From the NCBI RefSeq assembly GCF_900114265.1, contig NZ_FPKV01000006.1, forward strand, positions 1 through 64,000: a DNA stretch of 64,000 nt, given 5' to 3'. Shown here in pieces: positions 1 to 8,748 of this stretch (positions are counted from its first letter, which is position 1; each line of letters starts with the position of its first letter). The DNA comes from Flaviramulus basaltis. Its GTDB lineage: Bacteria; Bacteroidota; Bacteroidia; Flavobacteriales; Flavobacteriaceae. The notes beneath the pieces were generated by a model that did no database searches, had not been told where the DNA came from, and worked only from the letters and a program-made list of their open reading frames with translations. Made by a program: the position numbers and the translations under genes.

Positions 1-90
1 GATGGGGATAACAATTTTAGATTTTTAGGTACGCCAGGAACTTACTTTTTAACTATAGATACAGTTACCAAAACCATTACTTTGGAATAA
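1..90 (+). CDS. C-terminal end of a secreted carbohydrate-binding protein (SusE/SusF-like?), partial
   Basis: An open frame runs from base 1 to a TAA at 88-90 and encodes about 29 residues with the pattern LGTPGTYFLTIDTVTKTITLE. A short beta-strand ending of the form 'GTY..T.D....TITLE' is typical of the last domain of SusE/SusF-type outer-membrane starch-binding-like lipoproteins, which usually precede the hydrolases of a polysaccharide-utilisation locus. A galactanase and a beta-galactosidase follow, which supports this. Only the tail is visible, so the family call is an inference. Confidence 0.5.
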   Translation, partial: DGDNNFRFLGTPGTYFLTIDTVTKTITLE

Positions 91-120
91 TAAAAATAAT
101 TTATTAAACATTCTCTCAAT

Positions 121-157
121 AAAAGGGAATAACAGTTAATTTTATTGTTCCCTTTTT
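121..157 (+). terminator. Rho-independent terminator after the partial upstream gene
   Basis: The arms AAAAGGGAA and TTCCCTTTT flank an A/T-rich loop, and the descending arm runs into a T tract. The hairpin begins about 30 bases after the upstream stop and ends 14 bases before the galactanase start. Upstream transcripts probably end or are attenuated here. Confidence 0.65.
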
Positions 158-171
158 AACTTTTAAAATCT

Positions 172-1335
172 ATGAAAATGAAACTTTTACCTGTAATATT
201 ATGTGTAATTCTTGCTATTTCTTGTTCTTCACAAGGATCAGATACACCAGTAACGGACGATGATTCAATAGATGAAAATCCAAACAATGGCAATGGAAAT
301 ATAGATTTTTATTATGGAGCAGACCTTTCTTATGTCAATGAAATGGAAGATTGTAGTGCTATTTATAAAGATTTGAATGGGACTATAAAAGATCCTTATA
401 AAATATTTGCTGAAGCTGGTACCAATTTAGTTCGCTTACGCTTGTGGCATAACCCGACTTGGACTAACTATTCCAATTATAATGATGTTAAGAAATCAAT
501 ACAACGTGCAAAAGCAGAAGGCATGCAAGTATTATTAGATTTTCATTATTCAGATACATGGACCGATCCTGAAAAACAAGAAATCCCTGCAGCTTGGTTA
601 AGTGAAATAGATAATACTGAAGCTTTAGGTAATTTACTTTATAATTATACTTATAATACTTTAAATGATTTAGCAAGTGCAAATCTATTACCAGATATCG
701 TGCAAGTGGGTAACGAAATTAATCCTATGATTTTACAAGAGGGTGAATTGCAATGGCCAATAGATTGGGCAAGAAATTCATCACTAATAAATAAAGGAAT
801 AAAAGCAGTACGAGATATTTCATCACAAAAAAACAAAGAAATAGGAGTGATGTTACACATTGCACAGCCGGAAAATGGACTTTGGTGGTTTGAGCAAGCA
901 ACAACAGCTGGGATTACAGATTATGACTGGATTGGTTTATCATATTACCCTTTATGGTCAGATTATAAATTAAATAATGTTGCTATACCTTTAAAAACAT
1001 TAATAGATACTTATAAAAAACGTTTAATGATTGTAGAAACAGCTTATCCATTTACTCTAGAAAATGTTGATTCAGCAAACAATATTTTAAACGAAGAAGC
1101 TTTAATTTCTGGTTATCCCGCAACTCAGCAAGGACAATTAGATTATTTAAATACATTAAAAACTAAAGTAGTAGAAGCAGGTGGAGAAGGTTTAATTTAT
1201 TGGGAACCAGCATGGGTTTCAACTAATTGTTCAACGCTTTGGGCACAAGGTTCACATTGGGATAATGCTACTTTATTCGATCATGATAAAAAAGCTACTT
1301 TAGGGTTAAGTTTTTATAACGGATCTAAAAATTAA
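172..1335 (+). CDS. GH53 endo-beta-1,4-galactanase (arabinogalactan endo-beta-1,4-galactosidase), lipoprotein
   Basis: This is a 387-residue glycoside hydrolase family 53 enzyme. Family members cut beta-1,4-galactan, the side chain of pectic rhamnogalacturonan I, inside the chain. Residues 1-18 are a lipoprotein signal peptide ending in AISC (lipid-modified Cys18), followed by an acidic Asp-rich linker, so it is probably anchored to the outer membrane or cell surface. The (beta/alpha)8 barrel starts near residue 46 with YYGADLSYVNEME. Other GH53 hallmarks are LVRLRLWHNP, LLDFHYSDTWTDP, VGNEIN (acid/base Glu182) and IVETAYPF (nucleophile Glu289), with YWEPAWV near the end. Length is normal for the family. 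The beta-galactosidase gene starts 41 bases downstream, which suggests one transcript that breaks galactan to oligomers and then to galactose. Confidence 0.93.
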   Translation: MKMKLLPVILCVILAISCSSQGSDTPVTDDDSIDENPNNGNGNIDFYYGADLSYVNEMEDCSAIYKDLNGTIKDPYKIFAEAGTNLVRLRLWHNPTWTNYSNYNDVKKSIQRAKAEGMQVLLDFHYSDTWTDPEKQEIPAAWLSEIDNTEALGNLLYNYTYNTLNDLASANLLPDIVQVGNEINPMILQEGELQWPIDWARNSSLINKGIKAVRDISSQKNKEIGVMLHIAQPENGLWWFEQATTAGITDYDWIGLSYYPLWSDYKLNNVAIPLKTLIDTYKKRLMIVETAYPFTLENVDSANNILNEEALISGYPATQQGQLDYLNTLKTKVVEAGGEGLIYWEPAWVSTNCSTLWAQGSHWDNATLFDHDKKATLGLSFYNGSKN

Positions 1336-1376
1336 AAATAAAACTTGTAATTCATCATCGTCACCATTATAAAAAT

Positions 1377-3803
1377 ATGCAACAAGTAAAAAATCTTTTA
1401 TATATATGCTTTGTGTTATCTCAAATATCTTTTTCTCAAGTAAGAGAAGTTAAAGAGTTAGATGTTAACTGGAAATTTCAAAAAGGAAATTTAGAAAATG
1501 CTTATCAAGTAAATTTTGATGATTCAAAATGGGAAACGGTTACAGTACCTCACGATTGGGCTATAAAAGGACCTTTTGATAAAAAAGTAGATATACAAAC
1601 GACTGCTATTGTGCAAAATGGTGAAAAAGTTGCTACCGAAAAAACAGGAAGAACAGGAGCATTACCTCATGTTGGTTCTGCTTGGTATAGAAATAAATTT
1701 GTTCTTTCAGAGTATGAAAAGAATAAAAAAATCATTTTGCTTTTTGAAGGCGCTATGAGTGAGCCTAAAGTTTATCTTAATGGTAAAAAAGTAGGTGAGT
1801 GGGCTTATGGATATAGTTATTTTTATTTTGATATTTCTGAACTAATAAAGGATGGTGAAAACACTTTAGCAGTAAAATTGAATAATGAGGAGTTTGCATC
1901 ACGTTGGTATCCAGGAGCTGGATTGTATAGAAAAGTATCGGTAATTGTTAAAAATAAAGAAAGTATTAATCAATGGGGAACATTCATCACTACACCATTT
2001 ATCAGTAAAGATTTAGCAAAAATTAATATAAAAACTAAAGCATCTGGGAATAACACCAACTTATTAACCACAATTTATGATGCAGCAGGAAATGAGGTTA
2101 ATTCAAATAATTCAGAAATAAAATTTGGTAATGAATTTGATCAAAATATAAAAGTTGAAAATCCAAAATTATGGAGTCCAGAAAGCCCATATCTGTATAC
2201 TGCTGTTTCAAAATTATTTGTGGGTAATGATTTGAAAGATGAAATTACAACACGTTTTGGTATTCGAGAAATAAAATATGAAGCTAAAAAAGGGTTTAGT
2301 TTAAATGGTGAAGTAAGAAAATTTAAAGGGGTATGTTTACATCACGATTTGGGACCTTTAGGAACTGCAATTAACAAGGCGGCGTTAAGACGACAATTAA
2401 CTATATTAAAAGATATGGGCTGTGATGCCATTAGGAGCTCTCACAATATGCCATCTTTAGAGCAATTAGAATTGTGTGACGAAATGGGTTTCCTGTTTTT
2501 AGCTGAAAGTTTTGATGAATGGGCAAAACCAAAAGTGAAAAATGGCTATAACAGGTTTTTTGATGAATATGCAGAAAAAGACATTGTAAATTTAGTACAA
2601 GCCACAAGAAATCATCCTAGTATAATAATGTGGAGCGCAGGAAATGAAGTGCCAGATCAATGGGGAGATGAAGGTGTAAAGCGAGCAAAATGGATACAAG
2701 ATATTTTTCATCGTGAAGATCCAACTCGTCCTGTTACTGTAGGTATGGATCAAGTAAAAGCAGTTATGGAATCTGGATTTGGAGCTTTATTAGATATTCC
2801 TGGTTTGAATTACAGAGTGCATTTATACGAAGAAGCTTTTAAAAAATTTCCTCAAGGCTTTATTTTAGGTTCAGAAACAGCATCAACAGTAAGTTCTAGA
2901 GGTATTTATAAATTTCCTGTTGAAAAAGCATCAATGAAGCAATATGATGATTTTCAATCTTCATCTTATGATTTAGAATATTGTAGTTGGTCTAATTTAC
3001 CAGATGATGATTTTGTTCTCCAAGACGATAAACCTTGGGTTATTGGGGAGTTTGTATGGACAGGTTTTGATTATTTAGGAGAACCAACACCTTATGATGA
3101 AATGTGGCCTTCTCGCAGCTCTTATTTTGGTATTAATGATTTAGGAGGATTACCAAAAGATAGGTTTTATTTATATAGAAGTAGATGGAATACTAAAGAA
3201 GAAACATTACATATTTTACCGCATTGGAATTGGAAAGGTCGTGAAGGTGAAATAACGCCAGTTTTTGTATATACTAGTTATGACAGTGCAGAGCTTTTTG
3301 TAAACGGTAAAAGTATGGGGATTCAAAAAAAGAACTCATCAACGCCTCAAAATCGTTATCGTTTAATGTGGATGGATGTTAAATATGAACCAGGAACTGT
3401 AAAAGTAGTAGCCCTTGATAAAGAAGGAAAACCTATTGCTACAAAAGAAATCCATACTGCAGGAAAACCATATAAAATTGTTTTAAATCCAGATAGAAAA
3501 ATAATTAAGGCAGACGGAAAAGATTTATCTTATGTAGAAGTTTCTGTGGTAGATAAAAATGGTATTTCATGTCCAACAGCCACAAATCAATTAAAATTTA
3601 AAGTATCAGGTAAAGGAGAATACAAAGCGGCTTGTAATGGTGATGCAACATCGTTGGAGTTATTTCATTTACCAACTATGAAGCTTTTTAGTGGCAAATT
3701 GGTTGTTTTGGTTCAATCTCTAAAAGAAGCAGGAGATATTAAATTAACAATTACAGGTAAAGGCTTAAAAACAGCACATGTTGTTATAAATTCAATTGAA
3801 TAG
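1377..3803 (+). CDS. GH2 beta-galactosidase, secreted (periplasmic)
   Basis: This is an 808-residue glycoside hydrolase family 2 protein. The signal peptide ends ISFS, with Gln at the mature N-terminus, so it is a signal-peptidase-I substrate and probably periplasmic. In order it shows the sugar-binding jelly-roll domain (about residues 25-200, with VPHDWAIKGPF and WYPGAGLYRKV), an Ig-like GH2 domain, the catalytic barrel (about 300-600), then a DUF4982-type domain and a further Ig-like domain. Catalytic residues are Glu424 in SAGNEVPDQ (acid/base) and Glu500 in LGSETAST (nucleophile); FVWTGFDYLGEPTPY is also typical. The neighbouring GH53 galactanase makes beta-1,4-galacto-oligosaccharides the likely substrate. 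Specificity within GH2 cannot be proved from sequence. Confidence 0.9.
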   Translation: MQQVKNLLYICFVLSQISFSQVREVKELDVNWKFQKGNLENAYQVNFDDSKWETVTVPHDWAIKGPFDKKVDIQTTAIVQNGEKVATEKTGRTGALPHVGSAWYRNKFVLSEYEKNKKIILLFEGAMSEPKVYLNGKKVGEWAYGYSYFYFDISELIKDGENTLAVKLNNEEFASRWYPGAGLYRKVSVIVKNKESINQWGTFITTPFISKDLAKINIKTKASGNNTNLLTTIYDAAGNEVNSNNSEIKFGNEFDQNIKVENPKLWSPESPYLYTAVSKLFVGNDLKDEITTRFGIREIKYEAKKGFSLNGEVRKFKGVCLHHDLGPLGTAINKAALRRQLTILKDMGCDAIRSSHNMPSLEQLELCDEMGFLFLAESFDEWAKPKVKNGYNRFFDEYAEKDIVNLVQATRNHPSIIMWSAGNEVPDQWGDEGVKRAKWIQDIFHREDPTRPVTVGMDQVKAVMESGFGALLDIPGLNYRVHLYEEAFKKFPQGFILGSETASTVSSRGIYKFPVEKASMKQYDDFQSSSYDLEYCSWSNLPDDDFVLQDDKPWVIGEFVWTGFDYLGEPTPYDEMWPSRSSYFGINDLGGLPKDRFYLYRSRWNTKEETLHILPHWNWKGREGEITPVFVYTSYDSAELFVNGKSMGIQKKNSSTPQNRYRLMWMDVKYEPGTVKVVALDKEGKPIATKEIHTAGKPYKIVLNPDRKIIKADGKDLSYVEVSVVDKNGISCPTATNQLKFKVSGKGEYKAACNGDATSLELFHLPTMKLFSGKLVVLVQSLKEAGDIKLTITGKGLKTAHVVINSIE

Positions 3804-4453
3804 AAATTATAAATTAAATCTTGCTTAGTTTTTATTTTTCTTAGTATAATGATTTTAAAATTTGTAGTTTTTTAAAATACCTACTTCAAATTTGTTTTAA
3901 TTGTAGTTATAAATAATTGTTTTTTGCTTATTCTTTGCAAGAATAACGTCTTACAAAAGCTATTTACTTAAAAGTAAATAGTACTCTTCTTATTAATTCG
4001 TTATTAATTTCTCTATAAAAACGAAAACTACTATTTACAATTACTTAAATTTTATGAAGTGATTTATTAGATGTATCTATTAGTTAGTAAATTGATATTT
4101 AGTGGTTTTATGTATGGTAGTCTTACCGTAGTTTATCCTTTTTCTTAACAATTAAAACTTCAATTAGATTTAATATTAATTAAAAATTATAGTTGTTATC
4201 GAAAGAGAAAACTTACTTTGTAAAGTATTATGTTTTATTTAAGTGTTTGTTTACAAAATTTATTAGTATATTTTGTGAGTAATTTCCCGTTGAATTATTG
4301 TAGTATTACTTGTAGCTAATAATATTTGAGTAACAACCCTATGTTGGTTGATACGGAACTTAATTACAAAATAATTATTATTTATTTCTGATTAAATTTT
4401 TGTTAAAAAGGGGACATAATCGAATATAAGAGATTAAAAGACAACTACTTTTT
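3804..4453 (+). other. 650-base intergenic region upstream of the sigma-54 activator gene
   Basis: No convincing ORF lies here. It holds a 22-base palindrome at 3960-3981 with a repeated half-site (CTATTTAC) about 45-55 bases downstream, and a second imperfect inverted repeat (TATGGTA-GTCT-TACCGTA) at 4114-4131. I see no well-spaced TTTG-N19-TAnnTTTG promoter. The length suggests a regulatory leader for the activator gene, but nothing decisive is visible. Confidence 0.4.
3960..3981. repeat. 22-base palindrome (possible operator)
   Basis: CTATTTACTT-AA-AAGTAAATAG is a perfect inverted repeat with 10-base arms, 157 bases after the GH2 stop. There is no T tract, so it is unlikely to be a terminator. 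The half-site word CTATTTAC recurs near 4028-4038. Confidence 0.5.
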
Positions 4454-7400
4454 ATGAGTAACACAAATATTCCAAAACAGAAAAAAGCAGAAGCGTTTCT
4501 TATAAAAAATGAGAAATACTTAGAGAATATTATTAATAAAATAGGAGATCCTGTTTTTGTTAAAGATGATCAAAGTCGTTTACTTCTAGTTAATGATGCT
4601 TTTTGTGATATTTTTAGTGTCAAAAGAGAAAATATAATTGGTAAAACATTAGTTGAAAATGTAACACCAGAAGAAAAGGAGAAGTTTTTAATTATAGATA
4701 AACAAGTACTTGCCACTGGTGTAGAGAATGTTAGTGAAGAAAGCTTAACTATTAAAAATGAGGGTACAAAAATAATTTCTACAAAAAAAACTAGATTCAT
4801 TGATAACCAAGGAAATAAGTTCCTAGTAGGTGTATTAAGAGATATTACTGAGCGTAAAAAGGCAGAAACAGCCTTAAAATCTGCAAAAGAATATTCAGAA
4901 AGCTTAATAAATTATATGCAAGAAGGACTGGTGGTTTTTGATATGCATACAGAAATTATTAGTGTAAATGCTTCGTTTTGTAAAATGTCTGGTTTTTCTG
5001 AAGAAGAACTTATAGGAAAACAATGTCCATATCCATTTTCCCCTCCAGAAATAGAAGATGAGTCTAATATACGACATGAAAAACTTGAAAAAGGAGAACT
5101 GATTGATAGTTTTGAAAGTGTTTACATGCGTAAGGATGGAAGTCGTTTTAATGTAGATGTAATGATATCTTGCATTAATGATTCTGAAGGGAATATGATT
5201 GCTTATTTTGGAACAGTTATAGATACCACAGAGAGGAGGAAGGCTTCACGAGAGCTTAGAATGGCTAAAGAGTTTACAGATAAGCTAATCATGTCCATGC
5301 AAGAAGGATTAGTTATAGTTAATCTTGAAGGACAAATAGTAATGATTAATGATTCTTTTTGTAAAATATTAGGTTATTCTAGAAAAGAACTCATAGGAAT
5401 TAATTTACCTTATCCTTTTGCTTCAAATGATGATTTTAATAAAATTGAAAGTTCAATTAAACAGATTGTAAAAGGAGAAAATTTATCACTAGAATTTGAA
5501 TTTATAAAAAAAAGCGGAGAAAAGTTTTTAGCGTCGTTTTTAACAGGGAATATAAAGAATAACAAAGGAGAAGTTATCGCCTTGTTTGGAACAATGAAGG
5601 ATATTTCAGAAGAATTCAAGATTAAAAAAACGCTAGAAGATATTGCAATAAAATCCAACCAAAAGAAAAATGTTATTTTAAAGTTAGCAGGTCTTGTTGG
5701 AGAAGGTTTTAAAACTTCATTGAAGAAAATTACAAAATTAGCAGCTAAAACGTTAGATGTAGAAAGAGTTAGTGTTTGGAGTTTTAATGATGATGCAAGT
5801 GTAATTTCTTGTGAGAAGTTATATGTTTTAAAAAGTGGAAAATATACAAGTGGAATAAAAATAAAAAAAATAGACAACCCTAAATATTTTAAAGCTCTAG
5901 AAAAAAACCAAACGATTCTTATTAATGATGCACAGAAAAATAATATAACAAAACAGTTTACAAAAAATTATTTAGTTCCAAATAACATTAAATCCCTTAT
6001 GGATGTTTTTGTTAATAGCACAAATGGCTATTATGGTATTATTTGTTTTGAACATGTAGGAGATACACTTAGAGATTGGACTTCAGATGAGCAAGAATTT
6101 GCTACTTCAATTGCAAGTATAGTGTCCTTGATGGTTGAAAGTACTGAACGAAAAGTTGCAGAAAGTGAATTAAAATCAGAGAAAGAATTTTCAGAAAAAC
6201 TAATAACTTCATTACACGAAGGCTTATCTGTTGTAGATTTAGAAGGTAAACATATAAAAGTTAACGCCGCTTTGTGTAAAATGACAGGTTTTACAGAAAA
6301 AGAATTGTTAGGTATAAAACCACCATTTCCTTATTGGCCACCAGAAGAACAAGATAAAATTTATAAAGAATTTAAAAAACCATTAGAAAATCTGGGTGTA
6401 AATAAGGAGTTTGTTTTAATGAGAAAAAATGGAGAACGCTTTCCTGTTTCATTATCAGGTTCTTATATTGAAAATGCAGAAGGAGAAATAATAGCTTATT
6501 TTTCAACCATAATTGATATAACAATTAGAGTTAAAGCAGAAAATATATTAAAAGAAAACATAAGAATATCTGATCAAAGAAAAAATAGTATAATTGAATT
6601 AGTTAGTCTTATTGGAGAAGACTTCAATTCGTCTTTAAAAAAAATAGCAACAACATCTGCAAAAGCTCTTAATGTAGATTTAGTAACTATTTGGGAATAC
6701 AAAAATGATAAAACAGAATTATTAAGTAAGCTTTTTTTTAATTCAATAGAAAATAAATTTGATGAAGAGGGATTATTAATTAAAAAAGAAGATTTCCCAA
6801 AATACTTTAATGCGTTTAAAAATAGTAACAGTATAAATATTACTGATGTTATTAATAACCCAATAACAAAGGCATTTTCTGATAAATATTTTATTCCTTA
6901 TGATATTTCTTCACGTATTGATGTGCTTGTACATGGAAGAAATGATCATTATGGAATTATTAGTTTTGAAAGCACAGCCACCAAAAGAGTTTTTACTATT
7001 GAAGAAGAAAGCTTTTTAACATCTATTGCAAGTACAGTGTCGTTGATGGTAGAAAGTTCCGAGCGTAAATTAGCTGAAAACAAAATAAAAATGGCTAATA
7101 AAAAACTTACAGAAGCCAATAAAGAGTTGAATGTTTTACGAAATCAATTAGAACAAGAAAACGTTTATCTTAGAAATGAGTTAGATTTAGTATTTAACTA
7201 TGAAGAGATGGTTTATGGAAGTGTCGAGTTTAGCAATGTACTAACTGAAGTAGAAAAAGTTGCTCCAACAAATGCTACAGTATTATTATTAGGAGAATCA
7301 GGTACAGGAAAAGAGTTATTAGCCAGAGCAATTCATAATACAGGTTTAAGAAATAGCAAGCCATTAATTAAGGTGAATTGTTCAGCAATACCAAGAGAGC

Positions 7401-8137
7401 TTATAGAGAGCGAACTTTTTGGACATAAAAAGGGCTCATTTACAGGAGCTTTTAGTGATAAAATAGGTAAGTTTGAATTAGCCGATGGAGGAACTTTGTT
7501 TTTAGATGAAATAGGAGAGTTACCATTAGATATGCAACCAAAAATTTTGAGATTTTTACAAGAAGGAGAAATAGAAGTAGTAGGAGGGGTTGGTTCAAAA
7601 AAACTAAATGTTCGAGTTATAGCGGCTACTAATCGAAATCTTAAAGAAGAGATTCAAAAAAAGCAATTTAGAGAAGATTTGTATTTTAGGCTTAATGTAT
7701 TTCCTATTGAAGTTCCTCCTTTAAGAAATAGAAAAGACGATATTCCATTATTAGTAGAGCATTTTGTAGACAAGTTTAATAAAGCATACGAAAAGAATAT
7801 TAAGTATATATCTGATGATGCTATGAATCAACTTAAATTACATAATTGGCCAGGAAATATAAGAGAATTAGAAAATTTAATTGAGAGAGCTTTAATATTA
7901 TCAAATAGTGATACTTTACTAATACCTGGTTTTGAAACACCTATACAAAAAGCAAAACAACTTATAAATAATAAAGATTTATCTTTAGACGCAATTCAGC
8001 GTAATCATATTCTTCAAGTATTAGAGCAATGTAAATGGAAAATTAGTGGACCAGAAAGTGCATCAATTTTGTTAGACTTAAAACCTAGCACTTTACGTGA
8101 TAAAATGGCTAAACTAGGAATAAAAAAACTTACATAA
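4454..8137 (+). CDS. Multi-PAS/GAF sensor fused to a sigma-54-dependent transcriptional activator
   Basis: This 1227-residue soluble protein has no signal peptide or membrane segment. In order it has PAS domains at about 15-138, 145-265 and 265-390, a GAF domain at about 395-565, a fourth PAS at 575-700, a second GAF at 700-870, a short coiled coil, an AAA+ sigma-54 interaction domain at about 920-1160 and a Fis-type helix-turn-helix in the last 45 residues. The AAA+ part shows Walker A GESGTGKE (947-954), the sigma-54 contact loop GSFTGA (994-999, canonical GAFTGA) and GGTLFLDEIGELP. There is no response-regulator receiver domain, so the signal should be sensed directly in the cytoplasm by the PAS/GAF modules. 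The repeated PAS-GAF units look internally duplicated. Paired inverted-repeat boxes and a -24/-12 promoter lie just downstream, so the following genes are likely targets. Confidence 0.93.
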   Translation: MSNTNIPKQKKAEAFLIKNEKYLENIINKIGDPVFVKDDQSRLLLVNDAFCDIFSVKRENIIGKTLVENVTPEEKEKFLIIDKQVLATGVENVSEESLTIKNEGTKIISTKKTRFIDNQGNKFLVGVLRDITERKKAETALKSAKEYSESLINYMQEGLVVFDMHTEIISVNASFCKMSGFSEEELIGKQCPYPFSPPEIEDESNIRHEKLEKGELIDSFESVYMRKDGSRFNVDVMISCINDSEGNMIAYFGTVIDTTERRKASRELRMAKEFTDKLIMSMQEGLVIVNLEGQIVMINDSFCKILGYSRKELIGINLPYPFASNDDFNKIESSIKQIVKGENLSLEFEFIKKSGEKFLASFLTGNIKNNKGEVIALFGTMKDISEEFKIKKTLEDIAIKSNQKKNVILKLAGLVGEGFKTSLKKITKLAAKTLDVERVSVWSFNDDASVISCEKLYVLKSGKYTSGIKIKKIDNPKYFKALEKNQTILINDAQKNNITKQFTKNYLVPNNIKSLMDVFVNSTNGYYGIICFEHVGDTLRDWTSDEQEFATSIASIVSLMVESTERKVAESELKSEKEFSEKLITSLHEGLSVVDLEGKHIKVNAALCKMTGFTEKELLGIKPPFPYWPPEEQDKIYKEFKKPLENLGVNKEFVLMRKNGERFPVSLSGSYIENAEGEIIAYFSTIIDITIRVKAENILKENIRISDQRKNSIIELVSLIGEDFNSSLKKIATTSAKALNVDLVTIWEYKNDKTELLSKLFFNSIENKFDEEGLLIKKEDFPKYFNAFKNSNSINITDVINNPITKAFSDKYFIPYDISSRIDVLVHGRNDHYGIISFESTATKRVFTIEEESFLTSIASTVSLMVESSERKLAENKIKMANKKLTEANKELNVLRNQLEQENVYLRNELDLVFNYEEMVYGSVEFSNVLTEVEKVAPTNATVLLLGESGTGKELLARAIHNTGLRNSKPLIKVNCSAIPRELIESELFGHKKGSFTGAFSDKIGKFELADGGTLFLDEIGELPLDMQPKILRFLQEGEIEVVGGVGSKKLNVRVIAATNRNLKEEIQKKQFREDLYFRLNVFPIEVPPLRNRKDDIPLLVEHFVDKFNKAYEKNIKYISDDAMNQLKLHNWPGNIRELENLIERALILSNSDTLLIPGFETPIQKAKQLINNKDLSLDAIQRNHILQVLEQCKWKISGPESASILLDLKPSTLRDKMAKLGIKKLT

Positions 8138-8144
8138 ATAGTAG

Positions 8145-8194
8145 CGGTATTCCGTCATTCTTCAATTTTCATTCAATATAAGCACGGTATACCG
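8145..8194 (+). promoter_or_regulatory. Paired CGGTATWCCG boxes: probable activator binding sites (UAS)
   Basis: Two near-identical inverted repeats, CGGTATTCCG at 8145-8154 and CGGTATACCG at 8185-8194 (a perfect palindrome), are 40 bases apart, close to four helical turns. They sit about 115-165 bases upstream of the predicted start point of the sigma-54 promoter at 8283. That is the usual position for enhancer sites of sigma-54 activators. The activator gene ends eight bases before the first box. Binding is inferred. Confidence 0.65.
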
Positions 8195-8282
8195 ACACTA
8201 AAAAACATTTTAAAAAAAACACGTAAATTATAAATATCTCATAATCAGGCATTTGTTTTTATTTTTTGTTTAAAATAATTTC

Positions 8283-8298
8283 TGGCATCCCTATTGAA
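8283..8298 (+). promoter_or_regulatory. Sigma-54 (-24/-12) promoter
   Basis: TGGCATCCCTATTGAA matches the sigma-54 consensus TGGCAC-N5-TTGC well. GG at 8284-8285 and the -12 dinucleotide at 8296-8297 are separated by exactly 10 bases, the required spacing. The one notable deviation is GA instead of GC at -12. It lies 23 bases before the start codon of the downstream gene and directly after the paired boxes. Confidence 0.68.
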
Positions 8299-8321
8299 AT
8301 ACGTTTTTCAAAATAATATTA

Positions 8322-8735
8322 ATGAAAGACGAAACATTAAAAAGAAATATTTTATTCTGGATAGACCAAAATATAATTTACTGCAAAATAAGTAAAAATG
8401 TTGGTAAGAATAATATTGGAGTAGAGTTAGAAGATACTTTTTCTCAAGCTATTACAATGTTGTCTTATGGGAAATATATTCCTATTCTAATTAATATAAG
8501 GGAAATAAATTTTTTAACATCCATTAGACTATTTATATATCTATCAAACAATTTAGCAATTAAAAATTTAGTGCTATCTAAAACATTTTTAGTTGATTCT
8601 TTTGCATTGAAAATTCTTCTATTTCTCTATAGTCTTACAATCGATACTATTGTACCCAATAGAGTCTTTAACATTCATAGTTCTGCAATTAAGCATTGTA
8701 ATAAAAAATATATGGAGTTTAACATAATTGGTTAA
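8322..8735 (+). CDS. Small DUF7793/STAS-SEC14-like protein, first paralogue
   Basis: This is a 137-residue cytoplasmic protein without a signal peptide. It aligns by eye with the next gene product: both have FW.D...I.YCK near the N-terminus, a central segment of the form GK..P.LI..R, then a block near .....KLL..... .Y. It resembles the flavobacterial family annotated DUF7793 or STAS/SEC14-like; function is unknown. This copy has diverged: the RDSRGTFSSSAA stretch of its neighbour is replaced by REINFLTSIRLF, and the C-terminal half is more hydrophobic. It lies directly behind the sigma-54 promoter and is therefore the probable first gene of the activator's target operon. Confidence 0.72.
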   Translation: MKDETLKRNILFWIDQNIIYCKISKNVGKNNIGVELEDTFSQAITMLSYGKYIPILINIREINFLTSIRLFIYLSNNLAIKNLVLSKTFLVDSFALKILLFLYSLTIDTIVPNRVFNIHSSAIKHCNKKYMEFNIIG

Positions 8736-8748
8736 TCTAGAAAATAAT

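Noticed and set aside
4114-4131. TATGGTA-GTCT-TACCGTA as a third activator site (autoregulation)
   Set aside because: It resembles the CGGTATWCCG boxes, but the half-sites are four bases further apart and one arm has a mismatch, so it is not the same motif. No -24/-12 promoter was found after it.
5410-5877. Minus-strand ORF of 155 codons within the activator gene
   Set aside because: It is fully antisense to a PAS/GAF region with clear motifs, and it is Phe/Leu/Ser-rich as expected of antisense shadows.
8728-8748. TTG start giving seven extra N-terminal residues for the second small paralogue
   Set aside because: It overlaps the upstream gene's end, and the alignment with the first paralogue starts after ATG 8749.
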